DNA from: an uncultured Treponema sp. | GTDB taxonomy: Bacteria; Spirochaetota; Spirochaetia; Treponematales; Treponemataceae | Length of the DNA stretch: 8,340 nucleotides | Assembly (NCBI GenBank): GCA_946538795.1 | Contig: CAMNGY010000042.1 | Location: 1 to 8,340 of the forward strand | Direction: 5' to 3' | Made by a program: the position numbers and the translations under genes | In this document: positions 5,993-8,340 of the stretch, one piece after another | How the letters are laid out: each line of letters opens with the position of its first letter | Position numbering within the stretch: position 1 is the stretch's first letter | The notes under the pieces: model-generated | Databases searched by the model: none | What the model saw: only the letters and a program-made list of their open reading frames with translations | What the model was told of the DNA's origin: nothing

Positions 5993-6706
5993 TCAGCGTG
6001 CGCCCGTCCCCCTTCCCGAATTTTCCAGCAGCGCCTTGTAGATGTCCAGGTCGTCCTGCGTGGTCAGCTTCAGGTTCTTGTCTGAACCCTTGGAAAAATA
6101 GATTTTCTCACCCAGCATGTTCATGAGAACACATGTGGCTGCAGTGTTTACGATGTGCCTCTCGGCGGCCTGCTCATGCGCCCACAAAAGTTTCCCCAGC
6201 GGGTAAGAATGCGGCGTCTGCGTACGGAACAGTTCCTCCCGCGGTATGGAGTCGGAAGATTCTATCCCGTTCCTGCTCCTGAAGATGGCCTCGACGCAGG
6301 GCATTGCGGCAACAGCGGAACCATACTGGCGGCAGGTCGCGAGGCTGTCGGAGATTATTTCTGCGGATACAAATGGCCTGTTGCCGTCATGCACCATGAC
6401 GATGTCGTCGCCCCTGCAGTGCTTTTCCAGCTCCCGCAACCCGCACAGGATGGACTCCTGACCGGTGGCCCCTCCCGTTACGACCCACCTGAGCTTCGAT
6501 ATCCCGAATTCCTGTGCGTAGGAACGGACCGTGTCGATCCATGCCTCCAGCGTCACGACGACTATTGCATCCACCTGCGGATGCCTCTGGAATGCCTCCA
6601 TCGTGTGGACTATGACGGGACGGCCGTCTATGTGCAGGAACTGCTTCGGGAGCTCCATGTGCATCCGTGTCCCGGTGCCTGCGGCAGTGAGCAGCGCAAC
6701 GTTCAA
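5993..6706 (-). CDS. IspD/TarI-type cytidylyltransferase
   Basis: This 237-residue enzyme should transfer CMP from CTP to a phosphorylated alcohol, giving a CDP-alcohol. The nucleotide-binding signature AAGTGTRMHMELPKQF (8-23) carries R14 and K21. GGATGQESI (78-86), VHDGNRPFVS (105-114, with D107), RTQTPHSY (161-168) and the active-site tail NLKLTTQDDL (211-220, with K213) follow in family order, and the length is normal. It could be a true IspD (methylerythritol phosphate pathway), but the neighbouring LicD and the DGNRP variant of the usual DAARP favour a TarI- or LicC-like role in glycan decoration, with ribitol, glycerol or a similar phosphate as substrate. The start is TTG: the 4-base TTGA overlaps the licD stop, GGAG lies eight bases upstream, and the next ATG (residue 15) falls after the CTP-binding loop. 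Part of its 3' end is repeated beyond the abiE operon. Confidence 0.87.
   Translation of the reverse strand: MNVALLTAAGTGTRMHMELPKQFLHIDGRPVIVHTMEAFQRHPQVDAIVVVTLEAWIDTVRSYAQEFGISKLRWVVTGGATGQESILCGLRELEKHCRGDDIVMVHDGNRPFVSAEIISDSLATCRQYGSAVAAMPCVEAIFRSRNGIESSDSIPREELFRTQTPHSYPLGKLLWAHEQAAERHIVNTAATCVLMNMLGEKIYFSKGSDKNLKLTTQDDLDIYKALLENSGRGTGAR
6064..6082. repeat. 19-base direct repeat, right copy inside the cytidylyltransferase
   Basis: This is identical to 4320-4338. It lies within the 3' end of the intact cytidylyltransferase and encodes DKNLKL of its active-site tail. Together the two copies bracket the abiE operon. Confidence 0.85.
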
Positions 6707-7512
6707 AGCTGTATCTCCACCACGGGATGGACCTTGCGCTTTTCAACCGGTGGAAGCGCCATATAATTCCCGAATTCCTGGGAAAGCCATTCGATATGCC
6801 CCTTTTCCGCCATGAAAGGCCTCCCCTCGAACTGAATGTCAACGTAACTTCCGTACCATTCCCGCTTGTATCCGGGATATCCTCGGGGAACTGGAAACGT
6901 GAGGGCGCGGACAAGTTCCGTACTGCCGTTCCTGTTGCTGGCCCGCACGAGCCGCCTGTAGATTCCGTATATCCCGTTCCCGAAAATCCGGTACAGGATG
7001 GAATACCATATCCGCATGATCTTTGACCTGCACGCGTGCCGCCCAACCGCCGACCAGAGGATCTTGCGGACGCAGAAACAGGCGAGCTTGTGGATTTCCC
7101 GCATTATTTTCCCGTCCGGGACCCCGTCGCGGGGGAATATGTCCATGAAAACGCCCTGCTCATAGGGCATGTCCTCTTGGTGCTCACGGAGGAAAACGGT
7201 GTTCCTCTTACGGAGCTTCCCGTAGCCCCAGCGGTAGCCGGGCGTGTCCTCCATGTCCTGAAAGTAGAACCTTTCATGGTCCAGGTCCCTTTCAAGAACG
7301 GATTTGAATTTCTCATATTCGTCCCGGAGCATAGATACATCGGCGTCATCGTCCCAGGGGATGAATCCTTCATTGCGGACCGCACCGAGAAGCGTCCCGC
7401 CTGTGAGGCTGTATTTTATGCCGTTCTTACGGCAGACTCTGTCGAACTCGGTCAGGATCTCAAGCTCGGCCTGCTGGAGCTTCCGCAATGTCGTGTCGTC
7501 AAGCTCTATCAT
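6703..7512 (-). CDS. LicD-family phosphotransferase
   Basis: This 269-residue protein belongs to the LicD family, which transfers a phospho-alcohol such as phosphocholine or a polyol phosphate from its CDP-activated form to cell-surface glycans. The signature is the N-terminal block GGTLLGAVRNEGFIPWDDD (38-56), whose acidic cluster is the nucleotidyltransferase-like metal site. MDIFPRDGVPD (123-133) and the C-terminal FEGRPFMAEKGHIEWL (228-243) with MALPP (251-255) complete the family pattern. A middle segment (about 135-190) is basic and aromatic and may contact membrane or carrier. The ATG overlaps the stop of the upstream epimerase as ATGA (7509-7512), with AAAGGA just upstream. The stop overlaps the TTG start of the cytidylyltransferase. 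This tight coupling suggests that the cytidylyltransferase makes the CDP donor used by LicD. The transferred group cannot be read from sequence. Confidence 0.93.
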   Translation of the reverse strand: MIELDDTTLRKLQQAELEILTEFDRVCRKNGIKYSLTGGTLLGAVRNEGFIPWDDDADVSMLRDEYEKFKSVLERDLDHERFYFQDMEDTPGYRWGYGKLRKRNTVFLREHQEDMPYEQGVFMDIFPRDGVPDGKIMREIHKLACFCVRKILWSAVGRHACRSKIMRIWYSILYRIFGNGIYGIYRRLVRASNRNGSTELVRALTFPVPRGYPGYKREWYGSYVDIQFEGRPFMAEKGHIEWLSQEFGNYMALPPVEKRKVHPVVEIQL

Positions 7513-8340
7513 TTTCCTTTCAGTATGTCCAGTGTCAGTTTCAGGCCGTCATCGATGCCGTAAAGTTCCTTCCAGCCGAGGGCGAGGAGCTTCCTGTTGT
7601 CAAGGATGGCACGGGTTGCCTTGCTGTAGCCGGCCCGCTCAGTGTCGTCGGGAAGCTCGAAGGCAACCTTTGTTCCGGCGAGCGACGCAAGCTTCTGGGC
7701 GAGCTCCCGCAGGGTGATGTCCTGCCTCGCTGAGGAGACGTTGTATGCCCCGCCGTTTTCACCTTTCAGCATGACCGTTATGATTGCAGAGGCAGCGTCG
7801 AAGACATCTATGTACGAATAGAACTGGGATCCGTCGCTTTTGAGCACGATGTCCCCACCGGAGGCCGCCTTCCGTATGAACTGGGAGAGGGCCTTGCTGT
7901 CGCCGGCCCGCATAGTTGGGCCGTACACGCGGCACAGGCGCGGGACCACGAAATCAAGGCCGTACTGCCGGGCGTACGCGCAGCAGAGGCTTTCCCCGGC
8001 CCGCTTGCCCTCCGGGTAGCCTGCACGGACGGTGTTACAGTCTATGTAGCCGAGGTCTCCCTCGGAGAATGCTGGCAGGTCCGGGCGGGCCTCGCCGTAA
8101 ATCTCGACGGAAGAAAGGAATACGAACCTCCGCACGGAATGCAGGCGGGCATATTCCAGCAGGTTCATCGTTCCCAGAACATTCGCCGTTATCGTGCCTA
8201 CCGGGTCCGTGCTGTATTGGACGGGATGCGTGTTGCTGGCGGCGTGGATTATGCAGTCGAAATCCCCGGACTCCGGGATGGGGTTGTTCACGTCATGGAC
8301 GAGCAGGGAAAAGTTGCCGACACCAAGATACGGGGCAAAC
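7509..8340 (-). CDS. NAD-dependent epimerase/dehydratase (extended SDR), partial
   Basis: This is a nucleotide-sugar-modifying enzyme cut by the right edge. The frame is open to base 8340, reading FAPYLGVGNFSLLVHDV before the internal GTG at 8291. The true start and the N-terminal GxxGxxG NAD-binding motif therefore lie outside the window, and the GTG at 8291 is not the start. What remains shows the extended-SDR pattern: DCIIHAAS, then VFLSSVEIYG with the catalytic serine region, the catalytic YPEGK (Y-x3-K), and VPRLCRVYGPTMRAG. This is close to the UDP-glucuronate decarboxylase and dTDP-glucose 4,6-dehydratase branches. Likely products are UDP- or dTDP-linked sugars, or a CDP-sugar-related reaction, for the same glycan. 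It ends at TGA, overlapping the licD ATG by four bases. Superfamily assignment is secure; substrate is not. Confidence 0.9.
   Translation of the reverse strand, partial: FAPYLGVGNFSLLVHDVNNPIPESGDFDCIIHAASNTHPVQYSTDPVGTITANVLGTMNLLEYARLHSVRRFVFLSSVEIYGEARPDLPAFSEGDLGYIDCNTVRAGYPEGKRAGESLCCAYARQYGLDFVVPRLCRVYGPTMRAGDSKALSQFIRKAASGGDIVLKSDGSQFYSYIDVFDAASAIITVMLKGENGGAYNVSSARQDITLRELAQKLASLAGTKVAFELPDDTERAGYSKATRAILDNRKLLALGWKELYGIDDGLKLTLDILKGK

Noticed and set aside
6155..6766. Plus-strand open frame of 203 codons opposite the cytidylyltransferase
   Set aside because: It is antisense to a conserved enzyme, has low-complexity composition and shows no motif; it is a shadow frame.
7036..7563. 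Long plus-strand open frame (175 codons) opposite licD
   Set aside because: It lies antisense to the unmistakable LicD motif block. Such frames are common opposite GC-rich genes, and its translation shows no family pattern.
7509..8291. GTG at 8291 as the start of the epimerase
   Set aside because: The frame continues open to the window edge with SDR-like sequence, and the NAD-binding motif required at the N-terminus is not in the window; the gene is truncated by the edge.
1..8340. CRISPR arrays, tRNA or rRNA genes, insertion sequences or integrases
   Set aside because: No regularly spaced repeats, no tRNA-like CCA-ended fold, and no transposase or integrase motifs were seen on either strand.

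Overview
All recognisable genes lie on the minus strand, so the window is transcribed from right to left. It looks like part of a bacterial surface-polysaccharide (capsule, O-antigen or teichoic-acid-like) operon into which two abortive-infection genes or modules have been placed. The right-hand genes are GC-rich yet use AUA and AGG codons freely. Shine-Dalgarno-like GGAG motifs precede several starts, which suggests a bacterium. I cannot place it further; a gut or rumen anaerobe would fit but is only a guess. The left-most gene is clearly AT-rich and looks like a separate acquisition.

Layout in order of transcription: a partial extended-SDR sugar epimerase/dehydratase (8340 to 7509, running off the right edge); a LicD-family phosphotransferase (7512 to 6703); an IspD/TarI-type cytidylyltransferase (6706 to 5993); an AbiEi antitoxin and AbiEii nucleotidyltransferase toxin pair (5932 to 4486); a short relic of a second cytidylyltransferase 3' end (4338 to 4237); a large HAD-type protein with an N-terminal Rossmann-like domain (4246 to 2054); a radical SAM protein with a similar N-terminal domain (2050 to 917); and an AbiGi-family protein (840 to 76).

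The first three genes are chained by 4-base stop/start overlaps (ATGA, then TTGA). Together they look like a route that makes a nucleotide sugar and a CDP-activated alcohol, and then transfers the phospho-alcohol to a glycan. The HAD and radical SAM genes are 3 bases apart and probably serve the same glycan, but their reactions are unknown.

The most informative structural signal is that the abiE operon is bracketed by two copies of a cytidylyltransferase 3' end. A 19-base exact direct repeat encodes the active-site DKNLKL segment at both 4320-4338 and 6064-6082. The left copy continues as an open frame that resembles the cytidylyltransferase C-terminus, and its TGA overlaps an in-frame ATG of the HAD gene as ATGA. 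The simplest reading is that an ancestral cytidylyltransferase-HAD junction was translationally coupled like the junctions upstream, and that the abiE cassette (or a block carrying it) was inserted at this point, leaving the old tail behind.

A second strong signal is a 15-base inverted repeat (14 of 15 pairs, 18-base spacer) around the abiE promoter and start codon. It fits the known negative autoregulation of AbiE operons by AbiEi. Because no terminator is visible after abiEii, this promoter may also feed the HAD and radical SAM genes.
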